The notes beneath the pieces are model-generated. The model was not told the origin of the DNA. It searched no databases and worked only from the letters and a program-made list of their open reading frames with translations. Below are positions 1 to 9,487 of a DNA stretch of 64,000 nt, in pieces (position 1 is the stretch's first letter; each line of letters starts with the position of its first letter). The translations under genes were made by a program, and so were the position numbers. The DNA is from Algoriphagus sp. Lineage in GTDB: Bacteria > Bacteroidota > Bacteroidia > Cytophagales > Cyclobacteriaceae. The stretch lies in the NCBI RefSeq assembly GCF_013373065.1, contig NZ_JABXIN010000004.1, forward strand, positions 26,492 through 90,491, written 5' to 3'.

Positions 1-1
1 T

Positions 2-406
2 AAGTTTATCGGAGATGCTGTCATGGCCGTTTTCCAAGGAGAAAACCATTTTGCCCGAGCCATCCGAGCCACTCTTGCCATTCGCAAAAAAATGGAAGAA
101 ATGCCGGCTTTTTCAAAAGACAACAAATTCAAACCTGAAGTATCTATAGGAATCAATTCAGGGGAGATGGTCTCTGGAAATATTGGTTCGAAATCACTCA
201 AAAGATTAGACTATACTGTCATCGGAGATGCGGTAAACGTTGCCGCACGACTTCAGTCGGCTGCTAATCCAGGACAAATTTTAATTCTTGAGAAAAACGC
301 CAATTCGGTTATGACCGAATTTTCATTTCAGGAAATCGGAGAACTAAAGCTTAAAAATAAAGCTCATCCTGTAAAGGTATTAGAGGTAATCTCTGAAATA
401 ATTTAA
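2..406 (+). CDS. Class III adenylate/guanylate cyclase, C-terminal part
   Basis: This is the 3' end of a cyclase that makes cAMP or cGMP from ATP or GTP; the reading frame is already open at base 2, before the first ATG at 23, so the gene begins outside the window. The 134 visible residues hold most of a class III catalytic domain: KFIGDAVMAVF with the second metal-binding Asp, then LDYTVIGDAVNVAARLQ with the Asp typical of ATP selection and the transition-state Asn and Arg (N-x-x-x-R). The domain therefore looks active, and an adenylate cyclase is the better guess. The N-terminal sensor or membrane part is not visible. It ends 22 bases before the amidohydrolase gene on the same strand, so the two may be co-transcribed. 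Confidence 0.9.
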   Translation, partial: KFIGDAVMAVFQGENHFARAIRATLAIRKKMEEMPAFSKDNKFKPEVSIGINSGEMVSGNIGSKSLKRLDYTVIGDAVNVAARLQSAANPGQILILEKNANSVMTEFSFQEIGELKLKNKAHPVKVLEVISEII

Positions 407-428
407 AAATAATTCACCCAAATTTTCC

Positions 429-3400
429 ATGAAAAACATACTCTCAAAAGCCTTGCTTTTGGCACTAATCCTTGGAATAGGCGTAAGGACCTACGCCACT
501 GGAACATCAAAATCCTTATCAAATCCCCCTTCCTTTTCTTTAACAGACAGTACGGCTAAAGACTCTCTGGACTATCCCAAATTCAAGGATCTTCCCTTAA
601 AGCCCGAGCGTGAAGTAAAATTCACTACCAAGGAAGGTACCTGGATGAGTTTGGATGTAAGCCCAGACGGAAAAACCATTGCCTTTGATTTGATGGGCGA
701 TATTTATACAATCCCTATTGAAGGTGGAAAAGCTACTCCAATCACAACGGGGATAGCATACGAAACCCATCCGCGCTTTTCACCGGATGCTGAGAAAATC
801 CTCTTTACCTCAGACCGGGCTGGAAGCGATAATCTTTGGTACATCGATCTTGTCAAAAAAGACACCGTCCAAATCACCAAAGACAAAAATGGCGATGTCC
901 CTGGAGCTGATTGGACTCCAGATGGAGACTACATCGTGGTAGCTAAAGGTCGTCGAATTGTAAAACTTTGGATGTATCACAAAGATGGTGGAGGAGGTAT
1001 CCAGCTGAATCCAGATCCAAGCTCCATGAAAACCATCGATCCTTTTGTAAGCCCCGATGGGAAAAAAGTATACTTCTCACACCGAACCGGTTCTTGGAAT
1101 TACAATGCCCTCCTTCCACAATATCAGGTCGGAACGTATGATTTGGAGGACGGAAAAATCACCAGCATTACCTCTCGTTATGGATCAGCCTTTACGCCTA
1201 CTCTTTCAAATGATGGCAATTGGTTGGTCTATGGATCAAGATGGGATGATAAAACAGGCCTAGTAATTCGTGACTTGAAATCAGGCGAGGAAAAATGGCT
1301 TGCTTATCCTGTACAACGTGATGAGCAGGAATCTATCGCTCCCCAAGGAGTATTACCTGCGATGGCTTTTACGCCAGATAGCAAAAATGTAATCGCCTCC
1401 TACGGTGGGAAAATCTGGAGAATCCCTGTAGATGGAAGTCCTGCAGTAGAAATCCCTTTCGAAGCAGATGTAAAGCTTGCCATGGGTCCACGATTGTATT
1501 TCAATTACGAAGTCAAGGATACCACTGCAAAATTGACTACTCAAATTCGGGATGCAGTGCCCTCTCCTGATGGAAAAAAACTAGCATTTACGGCATTAAA
1601 CCGACTTTATGTAATGGACTTCCCAAATGGGGAACCCAAGCGGGTCAGCAATCATGATTTTACGGAGGCCATGCCATCTTGGAGTCCTGATGGAACTCAG
1701 TTGGTTTTTGCTACATGGGATGAAAAAGAAGGAGGTCATCTTTACAAAGCTAGTTTCGGAAGATCCACTGCCGTTAGCCGATTGACTCAGGAAAGCGCGC
1801 TATACATGGGGCCTGTTTGGGGTCCAAATGGAAAAATTTTGGTTTTCAAAGGAGACAAACGATTGATGGAAGATTCAGAAGGACCTGGAATCAGCGGAGC
1901 CGAATCGATTTTGGCTTGGATCCCCGCTTCAGGTGGATCACTTCGGGAAATTCGAGATGCACGAGGGATCGGTAATGCCCACTTTACACAGGATACTTCG
2001 AGAATTTATTTAAACGGACCAGGTGGTACGCTTCTTAGTATCCAATGGGATGGAACAGATGAGAAAACCCATGCAAAAATCACGGGAATCACGCCATTTG
2101 GTTCAGTTTTGGATCCACACGAAAATCATGACCATGAAACCATAGCGGATTATCGTTACGTCATGGGCAAACCTTTTTCTAATGCCGGAGCCCTAAATTA
2201 TTGCATGCTTCCGGAGGGAGCTTCAGCCCAAGAACCTCAAATGAGCCCAGCAAGTGCGAGTACCATTTACATGGCTCCAAAAGGAAACAAGGCCTTGGCT
2301 CAGGTGAATAATAACGTCTATGTAGTCACCATCCCTCAGGTCGGCAAGACTCCAAGCATCAACGTCGGAGACCCTAAGTCCAGCAGCTTCCCTTCAAGAC
2401 AACTGACTGAAATTGGGGGCGAATGGCCTGCTTGGGAAGCAAATGGAGAGAAAGTCCATTGGTCACTCGGAAATGGACATTGGGTCTATGATATCGCTCG
2501 AGCTGAATTTGTGGAAGATTCTGTTACAAGTGCTAAAAAGGCAAAAATGCTTGCCGATGCTGATAGTGTGGCAGCCCTAAAAGCCCAGGGTGAAGCAGCA
2601 GTTAAACTGGCAGATTCGCTAGCAAAAGCCGAAAAACAACGCATCGATTCCTTGTTCAAAGCAGATAAGGAATTAGCCAAAGCTGACAGTATTTACAAAG
2701 CACAACAAAAAGAAAAAGAAAGCTATAGCCCTGAAGAGCATCAGGTAAAGGTTTACTTCGCCAAAGATATTCCTACTGGAAAAATCCTCCTTCAAAATGC
2801 TCGAATCATCACCATGAAGGAGGATGAGGTCATTGAAAACGGAGATATTTTAATCGAAAATAACCGAATCAAAGCCGTAGGCATAACCGGAAGTCTTGAC
2901 ACATCCGGAGCGGAGGTAGTTGACCTTTCGGGTAAAACAGTAACCCCAGGATTTGTAGACACCCATGCTCACATGTGGCCGACCTGGAATCTTCATAAAA
3001 ACACGGTCTGGATTTATGCTGCCAATCTTGCTTATGGCGTTACAACTACCCGTGATCCTCAGACGGCAACTACCGATGTATTGACCTATGCGGATATGGT
3101 TGAAGCAGGTATGATTCCAGGACCGCGTGTTTATTCCACAGGACCAGGAGTAGGATTCTGGATGTACAACCTTAAATCATTGGAGCAAACCAAAAATGTG
3201 CTGAAGCAATATTCCAAGTATTACAATACGCAGTACATCAAAATGTATTTGGTGGGCAACAGACAGCATAGGCAATGGGTCATCATGGCTGCTAAGGAGC
3301 AAAAATTGATGCCTACTACTGAAGGTGGATTGGATTTCAAATTAAATATGACCCAGCTTTTTGATGGCTATCCGGGACATGAGCATGCGATTCCGATCTA

Positions 3401-4043
3401 TCCACTTTACTCCGATGTAACCCGAACCATCGCTGAAAGTAAAATGGCGGTAACTCCGACGCTTTTGGTATCCTATGGAGGTCCTTGGGCTGAGAATTAT
3501 TTCTACACTACAGAAAGTCCGCTTCATGATCCGAAGCTTAACCGATTCACTCCATACAATGAGATGAATTCAAAAGCGCGTAGACGTGTAGGAAGTTTGG
3601 GCGGTTGGTTTGCCCCTGAAGACCATGTATTTGAAGACCATGGAAGAGGCATCAATGACATTGTCTTACAAGGAGGATTGGCAGGCGTAGGCTCTCACGG
3701 ACAGTTACAGGGACTAGGCTATCATTGGGAGCTCTGGTCTGTCGCGAGCGGAGGCATGAGCAACATGAATGCTTTGCGCACAGCAACCATTTTGGGAGCT
3801 GAAGCCTTGGGCTTGGACAAAGAGCTAGGTAGTATTGAAAGTGGAAAATTGGCTGACTTAGTTATCCTAGAAGAAAATCCATTGGAGAACATCCGAAATA
3901 CCAATACCATCACCCATGTGGTGAAAGACGGCCGGATTTACGATGGAAATACCCTAGATGAAATCCTACCTACTCCTCGTAAGCTTGATGTAAGTTCTTG
4001 GACCAAAGAAGCTCCAAAAGTCACAACTACTCTTGAGCATTAA
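429..4043 (+). CDS. Exported amidohydrolase with N-terminal TolB-like propeller
   Basis: A 1204-residue protein with a signal peptide (about residues 1-24, ending near TYATG), so periplasmic or exported. Residues 60-690 carry a run of PD40/TolB-type propeller blades, seen as SPDGKTIAFD, SPDAEKILFTSD, TPDGDYIVVA, SPDGKKVYFS, SPDGKKLAFT and SPDGTQLVFA. Residues about 700-775 form a charged Ala/Lys/Asp/Ser-rich helical stretch, and from about 780 an amidohydrolase domain follows (KILLQNARIITM), with the metal-binding HxH in DTHAHMWP near residue 843 and a further His pair in GHEHAIPIY near 983. The C-terminal SGKLADLVIL beta-sandwich segment is typical of the family. I do not see the usual GTD/GSD aspartate; its place seems to be taken by GVGSHGQ. 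The substrate is unknown; family members act on amide or peptide-like bonds. Confidence 0.9.
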   Translation: MKNILSKALLLALILGIGVRTYATGTSKSLSNPPSFSLTDSTAKDSLDYPKFKDLPLKPEREVKFTTKEGTWMSLDVSPDGKTIAFDLMGDIYTIPIEGGKATPITTGIAYETHPRFSPDAEKILFTSDRAGSDNLWYIDLVKKDTVQITKDKNGDVPGADWTPDGDYIVVAKGRRIVKLWMYHKDGGGGIQLNPDPSSMKTIDPFVSPDGKKVYFSHRTGSWNYNALLPQYQVGTYDLEDGKITSITSRYGSAFTPTLSNDGNWLVYGSRWDDKTGLVIRDLKSGEEKWLAYPVQRDEQESIAPQGVLPAMAFTPDSKNVIASYGGKIWRIPVDGSPAVEIPFEADVKLAMGPRLYFNYEVKDTTAKLTTQIRDAVPSPDGKKLAFTALNRLYVMDFPNGEPKRVSNHDFTEAMPSWSPDGTQLVFATWDEKEGGHLYKASFGRSTAVSRLTQESALYMGPVWGPNGKILVFKGDKRLMEDSEGPGISGAESILAWIPASGGSLREIRDARGIGNAHFTQDTSRIYLNGPGGTLLSIQWDGTDEKTHAKITGITPFGSVLDPHENHDHETIADYRYVMGKPFSNAGALNYCMLPEGASAQEPQMSPASASTIYMAPKGNKALAQVNNNVYVVTIPQVGKTPSINVGDPKSSSFPSRQLTEIGGEWPAWEANGEKVHWSLGNGHWVYDIARAEFVEDSVTSAKKAKMLADADSVAALKAQGEAAVKLADSLAKAEKQRIDSLFKADKELAKADSIYKAQQKEKESYSPEEHQVKVYFAKDIPTGKILLQNARIITMKEDEVIENGDILIENNRIKAVGITGSLDTSGAEVVDLSGKTVTPGFVDTHAHMWPTWNLHKNTVWIYAANLAYGVTTTRDPQTATTDVLTYADMVEAGMIPGPRVYSTGPGVGFWMYNLKSLEQTKNVLKQYSKYYNTQYIKMYLVGNRQHRQWVIMAAKEQKLMPTTEGGLDFKLNMTQLFDGYPGHEHAIPIYPLYSDVTRTIAESKMAVTPTLLVSYGGPWAENYFYTTESPLHDPKLNRFTPYNEMNSKARRRVGSLGGWFAPEDHVFEDHGRGINDIVLQGGLAGVGSHGQLQGLGYHWELWSVASGGMSNMNALRTATILGAEALGLDKELGSIESGKLADLVILEENPLENIRNTNTITHVVKDGRIYDGNTLDEILPTPRKLDVSSWTKEAPKVTTTLEH

Positions 4044-4047
4044 AATA

Positions 4048-4080
4048 GATCAGCCATCCTGAATATCAGGATGGCTGATC
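4048..4080 (+). terminator. Perfect 15-bp hairpin after the amidohydrolase gene
   Basis: Bases 4048-4062 are repeated exactly inverted at 4066-4080, with a 3-base loop (ATA), starting four bases after the amidohydrolase stop codon. Position and stability suggest a transcript end or 3' stabiliser, but no run of T follows (CTATTCTATCC), so it is not a classic intrinsic terminator. Confidence 0.55.
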
Positions 4081-4238
4081 CTATTCTATCCAAGATTTTA
4101 AGTATTTCCCTAAAATATTTGAATTCTTTCTTGGTAAACTACTAAATTATTATTTTCTTAAATCTACCTTATTGAAAACCACCCTTTTGAAAAGGATTTA
4201 TTCAAATATCCGTGAGGTTTTTATCAACTAATTGAAGG

Positions 4239-5135
4239 ATGACAAAACATTCGAAACAACCTATCGATTGGAAAGCCATCCTTTCACCTCACTCGCTTGC
4301 CTATACCATTGTAGGGGTTGCCTTAGCAGCCATCGCCTTGGAGGCATTCATGCTCCCCAATAGCTTTTTGGATGGAGGCGTGACGGGTATTGCCATCTTG
4401 ATCAATTTAGGATTTGGGATAGAATTAAACCTACTTTTGGTGCTGTTGAATCTTCCATTTTTGTTTATGGCATGGCGGATGATCGGTCGCACCTTTGCTA
4501 TTCAAAGTGGGATGTCCATTTTTCTTTTGACTATTGTCCTACACTTTTTAGAAGTCCCCACTGTTACTGAAGACAAGGTTTTGATTGCGGTATTTGGAGG
4601 TTTTTTGATGGGAACAGGCATCGGACTGATTATTAGAGGAGGGGGATTAATCGATGGTTTTGAGGTCATCACTGAGTATTTTCATAAGAACTCAGCATTG
4701 ACTGCGAGCGAGATCACTGTCTTCCTCAATTCCTTGATTATGCTCTCTGCAGCCTTTGTTTTTGGTATTGAGCCTGCGATGTATTCAATTTTAACGTATT
4801 TTACAGCAATTAAGACTACTGACTATGTTGTTGAAGGCTTTGAAGAGTACACAGCTTTAACAATTATTTCAAAAGAACACGAATTGGTCAAAGAATTGAT
4901 AGTAAAAGATTTTAAGAAGGCAATTTCTGTGTATAAGGGTGAGAGAGGCTATCTTCCAGATACCTTTCATATCCATCATCCTGTGGACATCATCATGACT
5001 GTGGTAACCCGTTTGGAAGTCCACCGTCTGAAATTAGCCATTCAAGAAATAGACCCAAAAGCTTTCTTCTACGTCCAAACCATCAAGGAAGTTAAGGGTG
5101 GTGTCATTAAAAAAGTGGGGAAAAAGCACGTATGA
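4239..5135 (+). CDS. YitT family membrane protein with DUF2179 domain
   Basis: A 298-residue integral membrane protein. Residues about 15-200 contain five to six hydrophobic segments in the YitT/DUF161 pattern (PNSFLDGGVTGIAILI, then GTGIGLIIRGGGLIDGFEV), and residues about 215-290 form the soluble DUF2179 domain (HELVKELIVKDFKKAISVY to FFYVQTIKEVKGG). The exact transport role of the family is not established. The gene overlaps the next one by four bases (ATGA), so the two are translationally coupled. The 195 bases upstream hold the hairpin at 4048-4080 and otherwise AT-rich DNA with no promoter I can name firmly. Confidence 0.88.
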   Translation: MTKHSKQPIDWKAILSPHSLAYTIVGVALAAIALEAFMLPNSFLDGGVTGIAILINLGFGIELNLLLVLLNLPFLFMAWRMIGRTFAIQSGMSIFLLTIVLHFLEVPTVTEDKVLIAVFGGFLMGTGIGLIIRGGGLIDGFEVITEYFHKNSALTASEITVFLNSLIMLSAAFVFGIEPAMYSILTYFTAIKTTDYVVEGFEEYTALTIISKEHELVKELIVKDFKKAISVYKGERGYLPDTFHIHHPVDIIMTVVTRLEVHRLKLAIQEIDPKAFFYVQTIKEVKGGVIKKVGKKHV

Positions 5136-5716
5136 TAGAGTATCAAAAAATAAAAGACCGCGTCTATAAGGATATTCTGGAACAACTTCCGGAGTACCTG
5201 ACATATCATAACCTGGCTCATACTCAATATGTGACGGAAAAAGCACTTTTTTTGGCAGGTATCGAGCAAATCAGTGAAGCTGACATAGAACTGCTGAGGC
5301 TCGCAGCTCTTTTTCACGATACAGGATTCATTGAAAACCCAAAAAACCATGAGGAAATTGGATGCGGAATAGCAACCAATTATCTAAAAAACCATGTTTC
5401 AGAAGATGATTTGAAAAAAATTCATGGGATGATCATGGCTACCAAAATCCCTCAATCCCCAACCAACCAATTAGAGCGGATTATCGCAGATGCTGATTTG
5501 GAATACTTGGGGACAGATGACTTCGAACGGCAGGGAAATGCTTTATTTGAAGAATTGAAACATTTCAACCCCTCCTTTTCCGAGCAAGCCTGGAATGAAC
5601 TTCAGTTGACTTTCTTGGAAAAACATCAATACCATACCGATTACTGCAAAAAAAATAGAGAACCTAAAAAGCAGGAAAATATTGAGTCTGTAAAAGAAAA
5701 ATTAAAAGTTCTTTAA
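5132..5716 (+). CDS. HD-domain phosphohydrolase
   Basis: A 194-residue protein with the metal-dependent HD phosphohydrolase pattern: His26/His30 in YHNLAHTQ, His62-Asp63 in ALFHDTGF, a conserved His in KNHEEIG, and the distal Asp in IADADLEYLG (about residue 130). The domain fills the protein and no fused regulatory domain is seen. HD proteins of this type hydrolyse nucleotide phosphates or phosphodiesters; the substrate cannot be read from sequence. It is coupled by a four-base overlap to the YitT gene. Its TAA stop shares bases TTAA with the stop of eboF on the other strand. Confidence 0.85.
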   Translation: MIEYQKIKDRVYKDILEQLPEYLTYHNLAHTQYVTEKALFLAGIEQISEADIELLRLAALFHDTGFIENPKNHEEIGCGIATNYLKNHVSEDDLKKIHGMIMATKIPQSPTNQLERIIADADLEYLGTDDFERQGNALFEELKHFNPSFSEQAWNELQLTFLEKHQYHTDYCKKNREPKKQENIESVKEKLKVL

Positions 5717-7083
5717 CCTTTAACAGCTTCATAAATCAGATCGAACACTTCTGTTGGTTGAATTTTTTCTGATTTCAACACTTCGCTATTTCCTACAAAA
5801 ATTGGCTTATCAGCATCCTCTTCCGGGATTCTTCCGTGAGAGCCTTTTACCAATGAAGCGTCTAATGAAATCACATCCATCAGGTATCGAAAGCCCAATT
5901 TTTTCTTCAGCACCTTTGACCCAACTTTCAACACAGGAATTTTAATCTCTGGGTCCAAAAATAGCTCAACCGGATCATAACCTGGTTTTCGATGAATATC
6001 TACGCAACGGGCATAATCAGGTGCTTTTTGATCATCCAACCAAAAATAATACGTAAACCAAGAATCTTGATCTGCCACGACCACCAAATCTCCTGAGCGA
6101 GGATGATCCAGACCATAATTAGCCTGGGATTTCTTATCCAGTACGAGTTGAATTCCTGGAGTATTTTCCAAAAGGCTTTTTACCTGTTCAAAAACACTTG
6201 GATCTTGGATGTGAACATGAGCAATTTGATGATCGGCAATAGCAAATGCTTTCGAAGTTCCTGCATCTAAGGTTTCCAGTCCTAATTCGTCCTTCACTTG
6301 AATCCACCCTGCCGAACGTAATAAGCGATTGATATGGATAGGCTGGGAAACATTGGTAATCCCATATTCAGAAAGCAAAAGAACTTGAGTCCCCTGATTT
6401 TCGAAATAGGTAATCAGGTCCTTGGCCACTTCATCCACTTCTTCCAGAAGCTTCCCGATTTTCAAGAAATCAAGGCCATACTTCTGTAGCCCATAATCCA
6501 AATGAGGCAGATAAACCAAATTGAGTATTGGATCAAACCATTGATCCACCTTCTTGGTAGCTTCAGCTATCCATTGAGTGGAAGAAATATTGGCATTAGG
6601 ACCCCAGAAAGAAAAAAGAGGAAACTGTCCCAATTCTTTCTGAAGCCTGTCTCGCAATTCCATGGGTTGAGAATGACAATCAGGTAATTTTCGCCCATCG
6701 GAAGGATAAAGTGGGCGAGGCGTTACCGCAATATCTACTGAAGAATACATGTTGTACCACCAAAACATATTGGCGCAGGTGAAGTCTGGATTTTCAGTTT
6801 TTAACTTATCCCAGATTTTTGGTGCCCGAACCAGTCGATTGGACTGCCTCCAAAATTTAATTTCACACTCATCCCGGAAATACCAGCCGTTCCCCACAAT
6901 TCCATTTTCAGATGGCATTTTGCCAGTCAAATAAACTGATTGAGCCGAACAGGTAACAGCAGGCAAAACGGGTTCAACAATGGCTTTTTTCTGCTTTGAA
7001 ATCCATTGACTGAGAAATGGAGTGTGCTCTCCGATTACTCGAGAGGATAAGGCAACAATATTGAGGACAACAGTTTTCTTCAT
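5713..7083 (-). CDS. eboF: EboF: alkaline-phosphatase-superfamily phosphodiesterase of the ebo cluster
   Basis: A 456-residue type I phosphodiesterase/nucleotide pyrophosphatase family protein, last gene of the ebo cluster. The probable catalytic nucleophile is Thr44 in LPAVTCSAQSVYLTG; GNGWYFRD follows at about 64-71, and PHLDYGLQKYG supplies later metal ligands of the fold. There is no signal peptide, so it is probably cytoplasmic, unlike most alkaline phosphatase relatives. It starts one base after the eboE stop, which implies coupled translation. In other organisms the sixth ebo gene is of this class and its substrate is unknown; a phosphodiester or pyrophosphate of the pathway product is an inference. 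Its stop codon interlocks with that of the convergent HD-domain gene. Confidence 0.9.
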   Translation of the reverse strand: MKKTVVLNIVALSSRVIGEHTPFLSQWISKQKKAIVEPVLPAVTCSAQSVYLTGKMPSENGIVGNGWYFRDECEIKFWRQSNRLVRAPKIWDKLKTENPDFTCANMFWWYNMYSSVDIAVTPRPLYPSDGRKLPDCHSQPMELRDRLQKELGQFPLFSFWGPNANISSTQWIAEATKKVDQWFDPILNLVYLPHLDYGLQKYGLDFLKIGKLLEEVDEVAKDLITYFENQGTQVLLLSEYGITNVSQPIHINRLLRSAGWIQVKDELGLETLDAGTSKAFAIADHQIAHVHIQDPSVFEQVKSLLENTPGIQLVLDKKSQANYGLDHPRSGDLVVVADQDSWFTYYFWLDDQKAPDYARCVDIHRKPGYDPVELFLDPEIKIPVLKVGSKVLKKKLGFRYLMDVISLDASLVKGSHGRIPEEDADKPIFVGNSEVLKSEKIQPTEVFDLIYEAVKG

Positions 7084-7084
7084 A

Positions 7085-8287
7085 TTAAGCTAATCGCTGA
7101 AGAACCCATTCAAGCTCTCGACTGATGGACTCTCCTAATTCCAATCGCATCGCGTCTGGCAAAACCTCCCAAGTGTAGGTTTCTACTTCCAAATGCTCCG
7201 TTATTTCAGGATGATTCTTCAATTCACTCAGGACATTTAAGATACTGCTTTGAGTCGAAAAAAACGTCCCATAGGACTCAACAAAAAGAGGAACATGAAA
7301 ATGAATCCGCCACTCCTTTTCATCTGCTTCTTGGATGTGTTCAAGGGCCTGTGGCAAATCTGGATAGGAAATCAAGCTCCCATCTAATCTCCGACCTACT
7401 ACTTGATGTAGGTAGGTTGACTCCGCAAAAGGGAGCAATTTTTGATGTAATTCAGATCGATTTTCATCCAAATTCAACTTCAAAGCTGCAGAAATCTGAA
7501 TCTTCCCGATTTTAATCCCTGCATTTTTGAATTTGGTAAAAGTATTTGCCGGATGTTCATAAACAATCGCAAAATGGCAAATGTCGTAACAGACTTGGAT
7601 ATGATCCCGAATCAATTTTTCGGCTTCGGGAAGTGAAATAGCTAATTTTTTAGAAAGCTCCGGCGCTCCCTCAGGAATCAGCCAAGAATCAAATAACCAA
7701 AGAACCTCATCCGAATTTTCGAGAATCCCATCCGGTTCGGGCTCAATATCTAAATGCAGAAATTTCCCCTTTTCAGAATGAATCTTTGCCAACGCTGTCA
7801 CAACTTCCATCAAGTTGCTGGTGGCTTGTTCCATCGCTTGGGCTTTTTCTTCTTGGTTTTTGAACCAATGTCTATAGGAAATGGGCGAGGTAGAAATCCC
7901 TCCATTCATCCCGTCCGGAAGTAATTGGGCAAGGATCTGGAAAGATCGAATGGTGTAATTTGTACGTTCTGCTGTTGTCCAATCTGGAGCATGAACCTGA
8001 TCCTTCACCCGGGTATGGTGAAAGTCTCCATAAGGGAACCCATTTAAGGTGAACACATAGGCATTTTCCTCCTTCAGCCAAGCTTGAAATGCATGCAATT
8101 TTTCTTCCTCCTCCAAGTCCAAGCTTGCTTCATTGGAAAGACGCAATCCAATCCCAAAAGGTCCTTCCCATTGAAGCTTTTGACGAATTCGAGGGATGTA
8201 TAATTTTAAATTTTGAAAAGTAGCCTCCCAACTTTCGCCGGGATGAATATTACTGCAATAACTGAATTGAAAATTTCCGACTTGCAT
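7085..8287 (-). CDS. eboE: EboE: metabolite traffic protein, TIM-barrel fold
   Basis: A 400-residue protein of the EboE family, which resembles xylose-isomerase-like TIM barrels. Diagnostic stretches are YCSNIHPGESWE near the N-terminus, FTLNGFPYGDFH (about 98-109), VHAPDWTTAERTNYT, and GGISTSPISYRHWF. Further acidic and His residues that could bind a metal lie in HLDIEPEPDGIL and CYDICHFAIVYEHP. There is no signal peptide or membrane segment. The gene starts two bases after the eboD stop and ends one base before eboF. The family is linked to secondary-metabolite trafficking because of the cyanobacterial cluster; its reaction is not known. Confidence 0.93.
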   Translation of the reverse strand: MQVGNFQFSYCSNIHPGESWEATFQNLKLYIPRIRQKLQWEGPFGIGLRLSNEASLDLEEEEKLHAFQAWLKEENAYVFTLNGFPYGDFHHTRVKDQVHAPDWTTAERTNYTIRSFQILAQLLPDGMNGGISTSPISYRHWFKNQEEKAQAMEQATSNLMEVVTALAKIHSEKGKFLHLDIEPEPDGILENSDEVLWLFDSWLIPEGAPELSKKLAISLPEAEKLIRDHIQVCYDICHFAIVYEHPANTFTKFKNAGIKIGKIQISAALKLNLDENRSELHQKLLPFAESTYLHQVVGRRLDGSLISYPDLPQALEHIQEADEKEWRIHFHVPLFVESYGTFFSTQSSILNVLSELKNHPEITEHLEVETYTWEVLPDAMRLELGESISRELEWVLQRLA

Positions 8288-8289
8288 GA

Positions 8290-9438
8290 TTATATCAGCT
8301 TGGGTGACTGGCTTTTTTCCGCTAGGAATCCAATTGCTTTTTTTATTAATGCCTCATCCATTTCATGAACCTCCACTCCTTTTCCCAAACCCTGAAGAAG
8401 CATAATCGTGAGTTCTCCTCCCAAATGTTCCTGAAATTCTCGAAGGCCCTTAATCAAGTTCTCACCTGAAAGCTCCGGTTCATAAAGTGAAAATCCCAAG
8501 GTCTGAATCACTCCTAAAATCCGATTCAAATCCTCAAGAGAAATCCATCCCAAAAGATAAGAATAGGTCGAATCGAGCGCGATGCCGATGGCGACCGCTT
8601 CTCCATGTCGAACCCTAAAATCTGTTAGCTTTTCCAACTTATGAGCTGCCCAATGTCCAAAATCCAATGGTCGGGAGGAACCGAATTCAAAAGGATCTTT
8701 CCCAGCGATATGGTCTAGATGCATTTGAGCACATCGGATAATCTGAGTTTTCATCGGTTCCATTTCCCGATTTGCCATTGCAGCTGCATGAGTTTCCAAC
8801 CATTCAAAAAAGCTGAAATCCTTGATCAGGGCTACTTTCAAAGCTTCTGAAATCCCGGATCGCCAATCCCGATCATCGAGGGTTTGGAGGAAATTAAAGT
8901 CATTAAGCACGGCAACAGGTGTTGTGAACGTGCCTAAATAGTTTTTCTTCCCGAAGTAATTGATGCTGTTTTTGACACCAACTCCTGAATCGTTTTGAGA
9001 TAAAACAGTCGTAGGAATCCGAATAAGGCGAATCCCACGATGCGAAATAGCTGCTGCAAAACCAACCATATCCAATACAGCTCCTCCACCAATTGCTACG
9101 ATATAAGAGTGCCGATCAATTCCAAAATCATTGGTTGCCTGAACTACCCGTTGATAAATGGCTGGGTCATTTTTACAAGCCTCTCCTCCAGGGACTACCA
9201 GCGGCTCAGTGCATAAATAGAATCGGTCTTCGTGTAGGGAAGCATAATTCTTTATTTCCTCTACTAAGCCTGGAAAAGCATGAGCCACTCCACTATCAAG
9301 TACAAAAAAGGTTTTTACCCTTTTTCCTTTTTCTAAAGCATTTATAAATATTGGGTTATCAGCAGAAAAAAGGTTTTCTGTAAAACATACTGGATAGTTA
9401 AACGAAACCGAAAAGGACTGCTGGAGGATGGTATCCAT
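8290..9438 (-). CDS. eboD: EboD: 3-dehydroquinate-synthase-like sugar-phosphate cyclase
   Basis: A 382-residue protein of the 3-dehydroquinate synthase superfamily. The NAD-binding glycine motif GGGAVLDMVGF lies at about 117, and the probable zinc ligands are present: Glu198 in SEALKVALIKD, His262 in DFGHWAAH and His278 in RHGEAVAIG. It therefore looks like an active cyclase that would turn a sugar phosphate into a cyclitol-like ring; the substrate is not predictable. The frame stays open to a TTG at 9501 that overlaps eboC, but the ATG at 9438 starts at MDTILQQSFSVSFNYPV, where the conserved fold begins, and leaves 49 bases after the eboC stop, so I use it. It is unlikely to be the shikimate-pathway enzyme because it sits inside the ebo cluster. 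Confidence 0.9.
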   Translation of the reverse strand: MDTILQQSFSVSFNYPVCFTENLFSADNPIFINALEKGKRVKTFFVLDSGVAHAFPGLVEEIKNYASLHEDRFYLCTEPLVVPGGEACKNDPAIYQRVVQATNDFGIDRHSYIVAIGGGAVLDMVGFAAAISHRGIRLIRIPTTVLSQNDSGVGVKNSINYFGKKNYLGTFTTPVAVLNDFNFLQTLDDRDWRSGISEALKVALIKDFSFFEWLETHAAAMANREMEPMKTQIIRCAQMHLDHIAGKDPFEFGSSRPLDFGHWAAHKLEKLTDFRVRHGEAVAIGIALDSTYSYLLGWISLEDLNRILGVIQTLGFSLYEPELSGENLIKGLREFQEHLGGELTIMLLQGLGKGVEVHEMDEALIKKAIGFLAEKSQSPKLI

Positions 9439-9487
9439 ATAGAAATAAGAAGTCTTGAGCCGTGAAAGTTTCTTTTTACGTTGATTT

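Noticed and set aside
8290..9438. Reading eboD as the shikimate-pathway aroB
   Set aside because: It sits inside a full ebo cluster between eboC and eboE; the fold is shared, but the context points to EboD.
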